DNA of 23,169 bases from Chloroflexota bacterium. GTDB taxonomy: Bacteria > Chloroflexota > Limnocylindria > Limnocylindrales > CSP1-4. The position numbers and the translations under genes are program-made. This document shows, one piece after another, positions 1-8,101 of the stretch. Within the stretch, counting starts at the first letter, position 1; each line of letters starts with the position of its first letter. The stretch lies in assembly GCA_016200745.1 (NCBI GenBank), contig JACQEF010000116.1:1-23169 (forward strand), written 5' to 3'. Below the pieces are notes generated by a model. It saw nothing but the letters and a program-made list of their open reading frames with translations, made no database searches and was not told the origin of the DNA.

Positions 1-1319
1 TCGGCGGGGGCTGGTCGATGGACGACTTCCCGGGCGGCGTTCCCGGGCGCGCGGCGCTCGACCGGATCGTGCCGGACCGCCCGGTCCTCCTGTCCAGCCG
101 CGACGGCCACAGCGCCTGGGTCAACTCCAAGGCGCTCGAGATCGCCGGGATCACCGCGGAGACGCCGGACCCGCCCGACGGCCGGATCGATCGCGATGGC
201 GAGGGCCGGCCGATCGGCGCGCTCCAGGAAGGTGCCGCGGACCTGGTCGAGCGGCTCGCTCCGCCGACCACGGCGGACGAGCTGCTGGCCGCGCTCCGGC
301 TCGCCCAGGCCGAGCTGCACGCCCTGGGAATCACGACCTGGCAGGACGCGATCGTGACCCCGGAGGTCGAGGAGCCGGCCTACGTCATGCTGGCCGGCCG
401 GGGCGAGCTGACGGCACGGGTGGTCGGAGCGCTGTGGTGGGAGCGCTCGCGCGGGGCCGAGCAGATCGACGAGTTCGTCGAGCGGCGCGAGCGAACGGCG
501 GTCGGCCGGTACGCCCCGACGAGCGTGAAGATCATGCAGGACGGCGTGCTCGAGAACTTCACCGGGGCCGTCCTCGAGCCGTACCTTGGCCTGGACGGGC
601 GCACGACCGGCAACCGCGGCCTGAGCCAGGTCGAGCCCGAAGCGCTGAAGCGCCACGTAACCCGGCTCGACGCACTCGGCTTCCAGCCGCACTTCCACGC
701 GATCGGCGAGCGCGCGGTCCGCGAGGCGCTCGACGCGGTGGCGGCCGCCCGCGCCGCGAACGGCACTAGCGACACGCGTCCGCACATCGCCCACATCCAG
801 GTCATCCACCCGGACGACCTCGGCCGGTTCCGCGAGCTGGGCGTCGTCGCCAACGCGCAGCCGTACTGGGCTTGTCACGAGGGCCAGATGGACAACCTCA
901 CGATCCCGTTCCTGGGCCCGGAGCGGTCGACCTGGCAGTACCCGTTCCGCTCGCTCCGGGCGGCCGGCGCCACCCTCGCGATGGGCTCGGACTGGAGCGT
1001 GTCGACCGCCAACCCGCTGCTCGAGATCGAGGTGGCGGTCAACCGGGTCGCGGACGTCAGCCGTGACGAGCAGCCGCCATTCCTCCCCGACGAGCGGCTC
1101 GACCTCGTGGACGCCCTGGCGGCGTTCACCGCCGGCACCGCCTGGGTGAACCATCTCGAGCACGAGATCGGGTCGCTCGAGGCCGGCAAGGCGGCCGACC
1201 TCGTGGTGCTCGACCGCGACCTGTTCGACCGGCACGCCGGCGCGATCGGCGAGGCCCGCGTGGTCGGCACGTTCATCGACGGCAGGCCGGTGTTCGAGGA
1301 TCCGGCGCTCGGCGGCTGA
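1..1319 (+). CDS. Amidohydrolase family 3 (YtcJ-like) metal-dependent hydrolase, 5' end outside window
   Basis: C-terminal ~438 residues of a zinc-type amidohydrolase; the reading frame is open to the left edge, so the start and the first HxH metal motif lie outside. The visible start GGWSMDDFPGG matches the GWSxDxFPGG motif of YtcJ-type proteins. A VKIMQDG segment (Lys codon at 528) fits the carboxylated-lysine ligand. PHFHAIGERAV (about 687-720) and RPHIAHIQ (about 778-800) supply His ligands, and MGSDWSVS (Asp codon at 990) the catalytic Asp. It ends with the usual DLVVLDRDLF beta-sandwich segment. Substrates in this family are mostly unknown (amides or cyclic imides), so I assign no specific reaction. 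It shares a strand with the next small gene, but a 130-base gap separates them. Confidence 0.85.
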   Translation, partial: GGGWSMDDFPGGVPGRAALDRIVPDRPVLLSSRDGHSAWVNSKALEIAGITAETPDPPDGRIDRDGEGRPIGALQEGAADLVERLAPPTTADELLAALRLAQAELHALGITTWQDAIVTPEVEEPAYVMLAGRGELTARVVGALWWERSRGAEQIDEFVERRERTAVGRYAPTSVKIMQDGVLENFTGAVLEPYLGLDGRTTGNRGLSQVEPEALKRHVTRLDALGFQPHFHAIGERAVREALDAVAAARAANGTSDTRPHIAHIQVIHPDDLGRFRELGVVANAQPYWACHEGQMDNLTIPFLGPERSTWQYPFRSLRAAGATLAMGSDWSVSTANPLLEIEVAVNRVADVSRDEQPPFLPDERLDLVDALAAFTAGTAWVNHLEHEIGSLEAGKAADLVVLDRDLFDRHAGAIGEARVVGTFIDGRPVFEDPALGG

Positions 1320-1449
1320 CCCGGCCGGCTCGCCGTCATGGACGGATGACGATGCCGGGTTGGGGGCGGACGTCCGTGTCTTGGGCCACCCCGGCGGGCC
1401 GATGCTCTCCCTGCGCCACCGAACCAGGGCTGCAGAAAGGAGAGCTCCA

Positions 1450-1662
1450 GTGAACGCCTACGCCTACTTCATCGTGAACCACCACCTCGACTACCTGCTC
1501 GAGCAGGCATCGAAGCAGCAGCGAGTCGACGAGCTGTTTCCCCGGCCGAGCATTCGCGCCCGGATCGCGTCGGTCTTCGCTGGTGTGCGCCGGGTGTTCG
1601 ACCCGGTCGAGCTCTCGGGGCCGGCCCTGCCGAACCTCGAACACTATCCGTACCGGGGCTGA
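1450..1662 (+). CDS. Small protein of unknown function (70 aa)
   Basis: GTG start preceded by AAAGGAG about 8 bases upstream, which decides the start. The product is a short soluble protein with no membrane segment or signal peptide, beginning VNAYAYFIVNHHLDYLLEQA and ending with a Pro/Tyr-rich tail. The N-terminal half looks helical and amphipathic. I do not recognise a family. A strong hairpin terminator follows 35 bases after the stop, supporting a real, independently terminated transcript. Confidence 0.6.
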   Translation: MNAYAYFIVNHHLDYLLEQASKQQRVDELFPRPSIRARIASVFAGVRRVFDPVELSGPALPNLEHYPYRG

Positions 1663-1696
1663 GCCCTACCCTCAGCTCCGCGCTTCCTCCCAGGCG

Positions 1697-1733
1697 ACGA
1701 AGGCCTCCGCTCTCCTCCGGCGGAGGCCTTCGT
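1697..1733. terminator. Strong intrinsic-terminator-like hairpin
   Basis: Perfect inverted repeat: CGAAGGCCTCCGC at 1698-1710 and its exact complement at 1720-1732, with a 9-base loop; one extra A-T pair (1697/1733) extends the stem to 14 bp. No long T-tract follows on either strand. It lies between the rightward small gene and the end of the leftward selenocysteine operon, so it could serve both strands. Confidence 0.6.
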
Positions 1734-1981
1734 GTGTCCGCCGTGCACGGTGGCGGGCGCGCCATCTCGCCCGCATGGTGCCTGCCAGTCGGCAATTCCG
1801 GGCCGCGCGTGTTCGCGCCCGCACTTGATCGGGGGCCTTGGCCCACGGAACGGCTGTCCTCCAAGCACGAATCGGTCGCCAATGCGAGGTGGGACGGCCT
1901 TCGACCCCGATTTGCTGCCGCCCAGACACATGCCGGTGCCCGACGGGCCATTCTCCCGTGTGCGGGAGCCCGGTCCCGCTT
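1734..1981. other. Intergenic stretch without a recognisable gene
   Basis: Together with the terminator this makes a 319-base gap between two convergent transcription units (1663-1981). Open frames here on both strands have the Arg/Pro/Ala-rich composition of GC-driven shadow frames, and none carries a ribosome site or a recognisable motif. I see no RNA gene or repeat in it. Confidence 0.5.
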
Positions 1982-2569
1982 CTACCGAACGAGATCCCCC
2001 GGCGTGTCGATGTCGCGCAGCGTGCGGCCGTCCGGATCGAGTTCACGCCACGTCGGCTCGGCGATCACGTCCGTCGAGATGGCCTCGTAGAGTGCGCGCA
2101 ACCGTCGCTCGCCGGCTTCCACGAGACCCTCCGCCGCGGGCAGGGCGACGGCGACGCGCAGCGCGCCCGGCAGGGGCCGTCCCACCCCGCCGCATTCCAG
2201 GATCGCCGCAGCCAAAGACGGATCGAGGAGGCGATCGACGAGCGCACTGAGGACATACGGAACGAGTGTCGGCATGTCCCCCCCGACCACGACCGCGATG
2301 GGGTGCGAGGCGCGACGCAAACCGGTCAGCAACCCGACCAAGGGACCTTCGAACGAGGTCGAATCCGCGACGAGGATGACGCCGCCGGGCACGATCCTCG
2401 TCTCGTCGGCGGCTGCGACGACGATCGTCTCGTCCGCGACTGCCCCGACGCCCTGGATGGCGTGCTCGAGCAGCGGGCGGCCCGAGATCGGCTCGATCAG
2501 CTTGTCGCGCCCGAATCGGCGCGACCGCCCACCGGCAAGGACGATCGCCGTGACGGTCGGATCGGTCAT
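1982..2569 (-). CDS. mobA: Molybdenum cofactor guanylyltransferase (MobA-like)
   Basis: About 195 residues, normal for MobA. The family transfers GMP from GTP to Mo-molybdopterin to form the MGD cofactor that formate dehydrogenases need. The N-terminal nucleotide-binding signature LAGGRSRRFGRDK is complete; GGDMPTL is the metal/nucleotide-binding Asp motif; DIDTPGDL near the C-terminus is the usual closing motif. It is the last gene of the leftward selC-selA-selB-mobA unit and begins 19 bases after the selB stop. Linkage to Sec genes and to a Mo-bis-MGD formate dehydrogenase explains its place. MocA-type cytidylyltransferases are close relatives, so the nucleotide specificity is inferred from context. 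Confidence 0.85.
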   Translation of the reverse strand: MTDPTVTAIVLAGGRSRRFGRDKLIEPISGRPLLEHAIQGVGAVADETIVVAAADETRIVPGGVILVADSTSFEGPLVGLLTGLRRASHPIAVVVGGDMPTLVPYVLSALVDRLLDPSLAAAILECGGVGRPLPGALRVAVALPAAEGLVEAGERRLRALYEAISTDVIAEPTWRELDPDGRTLRDIDTPGDLVR

Positions 2570-2588
2570 CGGCCGAGGTTCCCGGCGA

Positions 2589-4220
2589 TCATCGGGCCAC
2601 CTCCGCGGCCGTCGCCGACCGCGGACCCGGAACGTGTCCGGCCTCGGTTCGGCGCAGGATGCCGCGACGATCGAGATCCTCCAGGATCGCCATCGCGTAC
2701 CGCCGGCTCGTCCCCGTCACGTCGCGAAGCGCTGCCGGCGTGAGCGGGCCGGCCGTGGCGAGCGCCAGGGCCTGGGCGGTCAGGTCGCGGTAGGTCGTCG
2801 CGGCATACGCCAGGTCCGGTTCGAGGAGCACGAGGCGCCCGGCTCGCTCCATCTCGCGAATCGCCGCCGGCGGACAGCCAGCCGCCCGGGCCGTCGCCGT
2901 CAGCGGCGGTGGCGCCGCGCTGCCGAGGGCCGCCTCGAGCCGATCCATCGCGGCGACCACGGCCGGGTCGATCGCCCTGTCTGGGCGCCATCCCGGACGC
3001 GTGACGTCGGGGCCGTTGCGCTCCAGCCGACCGGCGCGGATCAGTCCATCGACAACGTCCGACGCCGCCCGTGCCGCCGTCCCTCGATCCAGCGTGACTC
3101 GTCGCCGGAGCCGGCGTTCCACCAGCGAACGCACGGCCGGCAGGGACAGCGACCCGGTCTCGGGAAGCGACGACGGCACCTCCCCGTCGAGTGCGTCGAT
3201 GACGTCAGGGGCGAGCCGGACGGCGCCATCCAATGCCACCACCGCGCCGTGGAGCCCGATCCGCGCCGCATCCGCGGCGACCGCATCGGAGGCATCGACC
3301 GCCGCGGCCAGGATCGCGATCCGCTCCGGCGTCTGGCGGCGGCGCGACACGCCCCGCGCCCGATCCGGGAGCGGCCGGGCCAGCCGGACGAGGAGCCGGT
3401 CGCTCGATCCGACGGCGGGATCGTCGGTCAGGACGAGGCCGCGATGAAGCGCCGCCGCCTCGACACCCGCCACGTTGATCGCCGCGCGTCCGGGCTCGGC
3501 CGCGTCCACGGTGGCGCCGTGGACCTGGATCTCACGGGCGCGGATCGCCACGTCGCCCGGAACGAGCCGCAGCGACGAGCCGCGACGGAGCGGTCCGCCC
3601 CGGAGCGTGCCCGTCACGACGGCGCCGCGACCCTTGACGGTGAAGCTCCGGTCGATCGCGAGCCGCGAGGTGCCGCGCGATGCACCCGGGCGCGGGGCCG
3701 TCCGCGCGAGGACGCGGTCCCGCAGGTCGACGAGGGCCGTTCGCAGCTCGTCGAGTCCGGACCCATCGACTGGCGACACCGCCAGGACGGGCGACCCGCG
3801 CAACGTCGTCTCGGCCAGCCTTCGTCCGACTGCCGCGGCGACCTCGGCCGAACGGGCGGGCCCGGCGATGTCCGTCTTCGTGACGACGGCAACTCCCACG
3901 TCGATCGCGAGCGCGTCGAGCAACTCGAGATGTTCGAGCGTCTGGGCGCGGGGTCCGTCGTCCGCGGCGACCACCAGCATGACCGCATCGATCTCGCCCG
4001 CGCCGACGAGCATGTTGCCGATCAGCCGGTCGTGGCCGGGCACGTCCACGAAGTCGAGCTTGCTTCCGTCCTCCAGTGCGAGGTGCGCGTAGCCGACGTC
4101 GATCGTCATGCCGCGGCGCCGCTCCTCGGGCAGCCGGTCGGCGTCGATCCCGGTGAGCGCCCGGAGCAGGGTCGTCTTGCCGTGATCGATGTGCCCGGCC
4201 GTGCCGATGACGACGGTCAC
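2589..4220 (-). CDS. selB: Selenocysteine-specific translation elongation factor SelB
   Basis: 543 residues, slightly short for SelB (usually about 580-630). It delivers Sec-tRNA to the ribosome at UGA codons marked by a SECIS hairpin. The N-terminal GTPase domain has G1 GTAGHIDHGKTT, switch I RRRGMTIDVGY, G3 DVPGHD and a G4-like TKTD in place of NKxD, as is common in SelB. EF-Tu-like beta-barrel domains follow (SFTVKGRGAVVTGTL at about residue 190), and the C-terminal ~200 residues look like the winged-helix domains that bind the SECIS RNA. The ATG overlaps the selA stop by 4 bases (ATGA), implying translational coupling. The short C-terminus suggests a compact set of winged helices. Confidence 0.95.
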   Translation of the reverse strand: MTVVIGTAGHIDHGKTTLLRALTGIDADRLPEERRRGMTIDVGYAHLALEDGSKLDFVDVPGHDRLIGNMLVGAGEIDAVMLVVAADDGPRAQTLEHLELLDALAIDVGVAVVTKTDIAGPARSAEVAAAVGRRLAETTLRGSPVLAVSPVDGSGLDELRTALVDLRDRVLARTAPRPGASRGTSRLAIDRSFTVKGRGAVVTGTLRGGPLRRGSSLRLVPGDVAIRAREIQVHGATVDAAEPGRAAINVAGVEAAALHRGLVLTDDPAVGSSDRLLVRLARPLPDRARGVSRRRQTPERIAILAAAVDASDAVAADAARIGLHGAVVALDGAVRLAPDVIDALDGEVPSSLPETGSLSLPAVRSLVERRLRRRVTLDRGTAARAASDVVDGLIRAGRLERNGPDVTRPGWRPDRAIDPAVVAAMDRLEAALGSAAPPPLTATARAAGCPPAAIREMERAGRLVLLEPDLAYAATTYRDLTAQALALATAGPLTPAALRDVTGTSRRYAMAILEDLDRRGILRRTEAGHVPGPRSATAAEVAR

Positions 4221-5608
4221 GCCGGCACCTCGATGGCGCGGAGGATCGCCTCTGTCAGCTGCTCGTCATCGTCCGGGTGGACGGTTCGGAGATCGAGGAG
4301 CACCCGGCCGTCGGCGATGCGGCCGACGACGGCCGGGCTGCCACGGCGCAGCGTCGCCAGGACGCGGGTTGCCGATCGGAGGGCGAGCGCCACGGCGAAC
4401 GAGGGCAGCGTCTCCCCGGGCAGCGATCCGCCGCCCACGGTCGATTCGACGGCGACGACCTCGGCGGCCGTCGAGTCACCGAGCGACGCCGCCGATCCGC
4501 AGAGCGACGCGGCGACCGCCTCCGCGCGCTCCTGGATCGATGCCGCGGGCGTGGCGATCATCGACCAGACCGGGATGGCCTCGACCGCGCGGCCGGCCCG
4601 ATACAGCCCGAGCGTGGCGGCCACGCCGGCCAGCGTCGCCTTGTCGGGCCGCATCGCCCGCGCCAGCGGATCGCGCCGCAGACGGGCGATCAGGTCGGCA
4701 CGGCCCACGACGAGCCCGGCCTGCGGTCCGCCGACGAGCTTGTCGCCGCTGAACGTCACGAGGTCCGCGCCCGCCGCCAGCTGCTCCCGCGGCGTCGGCT
4801 CGTGCATCAGCCCGAACGCCTCGGTCGCCAGCAACGCGCCGGAGCCGAGGTCGTCGACGACGATCGCCCCGTGCGCGTGCGCCAGCCGGGCGAGCCCCCC
4901 GGGATCCGGCGCCTCCGTGAAGCCGTCCACCCGGAAGTTGGACGGGTGGACGCGCAGGACCAACCGAGCGCGGTCCTCCGATAACGGCGCCTCGAAGTCG
5001 CCGACCCGGGTCCGGTTCGTCGTGCCGACCTCGATCAGCCTGCCGCCGGCCCGCCGGACGATCTCGGGGATCCGCACGCCGCCGCCGATCTCGACGAGCT
5101 CGCCGCGCGACACGACCACGCCGCCGCCGCGTCCGGCGAGCCCGACCGCGAGTGCGAGCGCCCCGGCGTTGTTGTTGGTGACGAGCGCGTCCTCGGCGCC
5201 GGTCAGCGCGACGAGATGCTCCTCGGCCGTCCGGAAGCGCGCGCCGCGCCGGCCGGTGTCCTGGTCGAGCTCGAGCAGAAGGTACCCGCCGGCCGCCTCC
5301 TTGGCGGCGCGGATGGCCGCCTCGGGCCACGGCGCCCGACCCAGGTTCGTGTGCACGATGACGCCGGTCGCGTTGATGACGGGGGTCGCGCCGGCCCGCT
5401 CGAATCCCGCCAGCCGCGCCGCCAGCTCGTCCGCCAGCCCGTCGATGCCGAGGGGGTCGGCGCCCGCCGCCAGCCGGTCTCGCTCGTCCGCGACCGCCTC
5501 GCGCGCCACGCGGAGCATCGCGTCCGGTTCGCGCGTGCCGTCTCCCCGTCGCCGGGCGGCCGCCAGGACGGCCTCGACGCTCGGCGGACGGGGACGCTCG
5601 GTCGACAT
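4217..5608 (-). CDS. selA: L-seryl-tRNA(Sec) selenium transferase SelA
   Basis: 463 residues; a PLP enzyme that converts seryl-tRNA(Sec) to selenocysteinyl-tRNA(Sec) using selenophosphate. The INATGVIVHTNLGRAPW segment is the family hallmark; FSGDKLVGGPQAG holds the PLP-binding lysine (about residue 290). I place the start at the ATG giving MSTERPRPPS, because GGAGG lies 4-8 bases upstream. A longer reading frame reaches into the adjacent tRNA gene and is rejected. The CCA end of selC is only 10 bases before this start, and the stop overlaps selB. selC, selA and selB are therefore tightly packed and very probably co-transcribed. Confidence 0.95.
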   Translation of the reverse strand: MSTERPRPPSVEAVLAAARRRGDGTREPDAMLRVAREAVADERDRLAAGADPLGIDGLADELAARLAGFERAGATPVINATGVIVHTNLGRAPWPEAAIRAAKEAAGGYLLLELDQDTGRRGARFRTAEEHLVALTGAEDALVTNNNAGALALAVGLAGRGGGVVVSRGELVEIGGGVRIPEIVRRAGGRLIEVGTTNRTRVGDFEAPLSEDRARLVLRVHPSNFRVDGFTEAPDPGGLARLAHAHGAIVVDDLGSGALLATEAFGLMHEPTPREQLAAGADLVTFSGDKLVGGPQAGLVVGRADLIARLRRDPLARAMRPDKATLAGVAATLGLYRAGRAVEAIPVWSMIATPAASIQERAEAVAASLCGSAASLGDSTAAEVVAVESTVGGGSLPGETLPSFAVALALRSATRVLATLRRGSPAVVGRIADGRVLLDLRTVHPDDDEQLTEAILRAIEVPA

Positions 5609-5618
5609 CGAACCTCCA

Positions 5619-5715
5619 TGGCGGGAGCGCATGGGAGTCGAACCCACCGCGCCGCGCCGAGCGCCGCGCCACTGGTTTTGAAGACCAGGGGACCCACCGG
5701 GGCCCGACCGCTCCC
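5619..5715 (-). tRNA. selC: tRNA-Sec (anticodon UCA), CCA encoded
   Basis: 97 bases including an encoded CCA. On the minus strand: acceptor GGGAGCG pairing with CGCTCCC, discriminator G, then CCA. An eighth acceptor pair would be G-G and is mismatched. The D-arm has the 6-bp stem and 4-base loop of tRNA-Sec (GGGCCC-CGGT-GGGTCC with one G-U). The anticodon arm CTGGT-CTTCAAA-ACCAG has anticodon TCA. A long GC-rich variable arm follows, then the T-arm GTGGG-TTCGACT-CCCAT. Length, large variable arm and UCA anticodon together identify selC. It is the first element of the selC-selA-selB-mobA unit. Confidence 0.96.
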
Positions 5716-5720
5716 GCGCG

Positions 5721-5736
5721 ATGGTAGCCCTATCAT
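5721..5736. promoter_or_regulatory. Back-to-back -10 boxes for selC (leftward) and selD (rightward)
   Basis: Only 27 bases separate the mature 5' end of selC (5715) from the selD start (5743). On the plus strand TATCAT (5731-5736) is followed by 6 bases and the GTG of selD. On the minus strand TACCAT (complement of 5721-5726) is followed by 5 bases and the first base of selC. The two boxes form a near-palindrome, ATGGTA-gccc-TATCAT. Neither has a clear TTGACA-like -35. Assignment rests on box sequence and spacing only. Confidence 0.5.
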
Positions 5737-5742
5737 CGACCG

Positions 5743-6789
5743 GTGGACGTGCTCAGACCCGCTCCGTTCCGCCTGACCGAGCTGACCGAGTGCGGCGGTT
5801 GCGCGGCCAAGCTCGGGGCCGACCTGCTCGCCGAGGCCCTCGCCGGGCTCGGCGCCGAATCGGCGCCCGGGGAGCTGATCGCCGGCCTCACGCCGCCCGA
5901 CGACGCGGCGGTCTACCGGGTCAGCGACGAGCTCGCGATCATCGGCACGCTCGACTTCTTCCCGCCGCTCGTCGACGACCCGCGCACGTTCGGCGAGATC
6001 GCCGCGGCGAACGCGCTGTCGGACGTCTTCGCGATGGGCGGCCGGGTGCTGTTCGCGTTGTCGATCGCGGCGTTCCCCGAAGACCTGCCGCGGGACGTGA
6101 TGGCCGAGATCTTCGCGGGCGCCTCCTCCAAGGTCCGCGAGGCCGGCGGGACGCTGGCCGGCGGCCACACCATCCGCGACCCCGAGCCGAAGTACGGACT
6201 TGCGGTAGTCGGCGCGGCGCATCCCGATCGGCTCCTGCGCAAGGGTGGCGCGCGTCCCGGCGACGTCCTGCTGCTGACGAAGCGGCTGGGGACCGGATTG
6301 CTCGTGTCGGGGTCCCGCCAGGGGCGGACCTCGGCGGCGGATCTCGCCGGCGCCGTCGATCAGATGCGCGCCCTGAACCGGGCAGCGTCCGAGGCGCTCG
6401 CCAGCGCCGGCGTCCGGTCCGCGACCGACGTCACCGGGTTCGGGCTGCTCGGGCACGGGCTCGAGATGGCGCGGGCGTCCGGGGTCCGGTTCGCCTTCGA
6501 TGCGGCGGCCGTGCCGGCACTCCCCGGGGCGCGCGAGCTGGCCGAGGCCGGTGTCGAGACCGGCGGCGCCGCCCACAATCGCCGGTTCGTGGCGGGTTCG
6601 CTGGAGGTCGGAACGGGCGTCACCGCGGCGTCTGTGGCGCTGGCGCACGACCCGCAGACCAGCGGGGGCCTGCTGGCGGCGATCGCACCGGCGATGCTGG
6701 ACGATGTCGAATCCCGCCTTGACCGGGCCGGCGTTCGGTCCTGGCGCGTCGGGCGTGTCGAGGCCGGCGGTGGCGTGGCCCTCGCATGA
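5743..6789 (+). CDS. selD: Selenide, water dikinase (selenophosphate synthetase) SelD, cysteine form
   Basis: 348 residues; makes selenophosphate, the selenium donor for SelA, from selenide and ATP. The N-terminal active site reads TECGGCAAKLG: Cys20 lies three residues before Lys23, matching the essential Cys17/Lys20 spacing of E. coli SelD, so this is the Cys rather than the Sec form. Further motifs are GGHTIRDPEPKYGL, TDVTGFGLLGHG and DPQTSGGLL. I accept the GTG start although it lacks a ribosome site: a TATCAT box sits 6 bases upstream, fitting a leaderless mRNA, and the N-terminus aligns with family length. The gene is divergent from the selC-selA-selB-mobA unit. Confidence 0.95.
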   Translation: MDVLRPAPFRLTELTECGGCAAKLGADLLAEALAGLGAESAPGELIAGLTPPDDAAVYRVSDELAIIGTLDFFPPLVDDPRTFGEIAAANALSDVFAMGGRVLFALSIAAFPEDLPRDVMAEIFAGASSKVREAGGTLAGGHTIRDPEPKYGLAVVGAAHPDRLLRKGGARPGDVLLLTKRLGTGLLVSGSRQGRTSAADLAGAVDQMRALNRAASEALASAGVRSATDVTGFGLLGHGLEMARASGVRFAFDAAAVPALPGARELAEAGVETGGAAHNRRFVAGSLEVGTGVTAASVALAHDPQTSGGLLAAIAPAMLDDVESRLDRAGVRSWRVGRVEAGGGVALA

Positions 6790-6810
6790 GCCATCGGGTG
6801 GACTGAAGCC

Positions 6811-7260
6811 GTGTCGCCTTTCCTGGCCCTCAAGGTTGTGCACATCGTGCTGGCGATCCTCGCCGTCGGCACGAGCGTCACGTCGACCTTCTGGCTCGCG
6901 CGTGCGGGCGTGGACCGCGACCGGCTCGTCTGGGCGCTCGACGGCGCCCGGCTGTTCGACCGGCGGATTGCCAACCCGGCGTACGTCCTCGTCCTGCTGA
7001 CGGGGATCGCCATGGTCGCGACCGGCACGTACCGGTTCGACCAGGGCTGGATCGATGCCGCGATCGGGCTGTACCTGCTCATCGCCGCATTCGGCATCGT
7101 CGTCTTCCGGCCGGCCGCGAGGCTCCAGCGAGCCGAGGCCGCGGCCGATCCCACGTCCGCCGCCTACGCACGGATCGCGGCACGAACCTGGTGGTACAGC
7201 TGGCTGACGGTCGCGGTGGTGGCGATGATCGTGGTCCTGATGGTCACGAAGCCGATCTGA
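6811..7260 (+). CDS. Integral membrane protein, DUF2269-like
   Basis: 149 residues with four predicted membrane helices: KVVHIVLAILAVGTSVTSTF (about 7-26), a helix ending in VLLTGIAMVATGTY, IGLYLLIAAFGIVVF, and a C-terminal WLTVAVVAMIVVLMV. The N-terminal LKxxHIxxAILxxG pattern and the overall layout resemble DUF2269 predicted membrane proteins, for which no biochemical role is established. The GTG start is 21 bases after the selD stop, so read-through from selD is possible. No link to selenium metabolism can be argued beyond position. Confidence 0.65.
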   Translation: MSPFLALKVVHIVLAILAVGTSVTSTFWLARAGVDRDRLVWALDGARLFDRRIANPAYVLVLLTGIAMVATGTYRFDQGWIDAAIGLYLLIAAFGIVVFRPAARLQRAEAAADPTSAAYARIAARTWWYSWLTVAVVAMIVVLMVTKPI

Positions 7261-7269
7261 GCGGCTCCG

Positions 7270-7288
7270 GTGACATCACGCTGACTGA
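7270..7288 (+). repeat. Imperfect gene-end repeat, copy A (5-base internal deletion)
   Basis: GTGACAT directly joined to CACGCTGACTGA, 9 bases after the stop of the membrane-protein gene. It matches copy B (7778-7801) apart from the missing TGGCG and one C/T change. Confidence 0.45.
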
Positions 7289-7336
7289 CGCCACAGGATC
7301 CCGACTCAGAGCGGGATTTGCGACCAGAATGCCGTG

Positions 7337-7762
7337 ATGTCACGGTCAAGGAAGCTTCCAGTCCTGATCGGCGCCGTTGCGGTGATCGGCCTCTGGGTAG
7401 CTGGCCTACGGGTATTGCCACTATTCACGGGTCCGGCGCTGCCCGCAGGTGCCATCCGTCTGCACATCGCCACCGAGGCCCCGAGCCTGTCCTTCAGCTG
7501 TATGGCCGCCTTGCTCGCGCCTGTCCGCGTGGCGACTTCCGGCAACGAACTCATCCTCGTCTCTGTCACGTCGGGCGAGACCGTGAAAGTCGTCTGGCCC
7601 AGCGGATTCGCGGCCTGGCAGGTTGGTGGACGCTCAGTCGTGGCTGATCCGTGGGGAAGCGTCGTCGGCAGAGACGGGGACGTGCTCGATAGCCTCGGAG
7701 GTGGCCTTGGCGCAGATGACGCGTTCCACATCTGTCCCTACGGAATCGTGTTCCAGCAGTGA
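7337..7762 (+). CDS. Membrane-anchored or secreted protein of unknown function (141 aa)
   Basis: Starts MSRSRKLPVLIGAVAVIGLW: a basic N-terminus followed by one hydrophobic helix (about residues 8-28), that is, a signal peptide or N-terminal anchor. The remaining ~110 residues are a beta-rich extracytoplasmic domain with two cysteines (FSCMAALL and HICPYG) that could form a disulfide. A GTG one codon upstream is an alternative start. No family is recognised. The sequence is less GC-skewed than its neighbours, and the gene is bracketed by the short repeats at 7270 and 7778, which may mean it was acquired as a unit. Confidence 0.55.
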   Translation: MSRSRKLPVLIGAVAVIGLWVAGLRVLPLFTGPALPAGAIRLHIATEAPSLSFSCMAALLAPVRVATSGNELILVSVTSGETVKVVWPSGFAAWQVGGRSVVADPWGSVVGRDGDVLDSLGGGLGADDAFHICPYGIVFQQ

Positions 7763-7777
7763 TGAGCACGTCTCCGG

Positions 7778-7801
7778 GTGACATTGGCGCACGCTGACCG
7801 A
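7778..7801 (+). repeat. Imperfect gene-end repeat, copy B
   Basis: 24 bases beginning GTGACATTGGCGCACGCT, 16 bases downstream of the preceding stop codon. It matches copy C (8102-8125) at 20 of 24 positions. Confidence 0.55.
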
Positions 7802-7838
7802 TTCGTCGACGATCTGGCTCCGCTAGGCTTCCCGGACC

Positions 7839-8078
7839 ATGAAGCAGGTGAACCGCGAGCCCCTTGTGACCGACGTCATCGGCATGGTCGTTGGCGTCGG
7901 GGCAATCGCCGTGGCATACACCCGCCAGTTCAACGAGATTGAGTACTTGCCCGGGGACATCCGGGGCGAGCCGTGGTTCGATCCTGCAGTCGCAGTCATC
8001 TTCACCGTCGCCGGTCTGTTCATCTTCCTAGTTGCTTCGATTAGGCTGCTCCAAGGCCTTAGGGCGCGGAGGAAGTAG
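7839..8078 (+). CDS. Small two-helix membrane protein of unknown function (79 aa)
   Basis: ATG start; a TAGGCT box lies 9 bases upstream, but no ribosome site is visible. Two predicted membrane helices: DVIGMVVGVGAIAVAYT (about residues 12-28) and AVIFTVAGLFIFLVASIRLL (about 52-71), with a basic C-terminus (GLRARRK) that would be cytoplasmic. No family is recognised. Like the previous gene, it sits between two copies of the short repeat (7778 and 8102). Confidence 0.5.
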   Translation: MKQVNREPLVTDVIGMVVGVGAIAVAYTRQFNEIEYLPGDIRGEPWFDPAVAVIFTVAGLFIFLVASIRLLQGLRARRK

Positions 8079-8101
8079 TCAAGCTGCCCTACTGCCGTCA
8101 A

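Noticed and set aside
5609..5647. Upstream start for selA inside the tRNA gene
   Set aside because: The extra 13 codons are tRNA-Sec sequence; the ATG at 5608 has its own GGAGG at proper distance and gives the usual SelA N-terminus.
2274..5681. Very long rightward open frame (over 1100 codons) antisense to selB and selA
   Set aside because: It is Arg/Pro/Ser/Ala-rich with no domain pattern, covers two unmistakable genes on the other strand, and runs through the tRNA-Sec gene. Long antisense frames are expected at this GC content.
5203..6843. Leftward open frame covering selC and selD
   Set aside because: It lies opposite the complete selD and overlaps selA in a different frame; its composition is that of a shadow frame.
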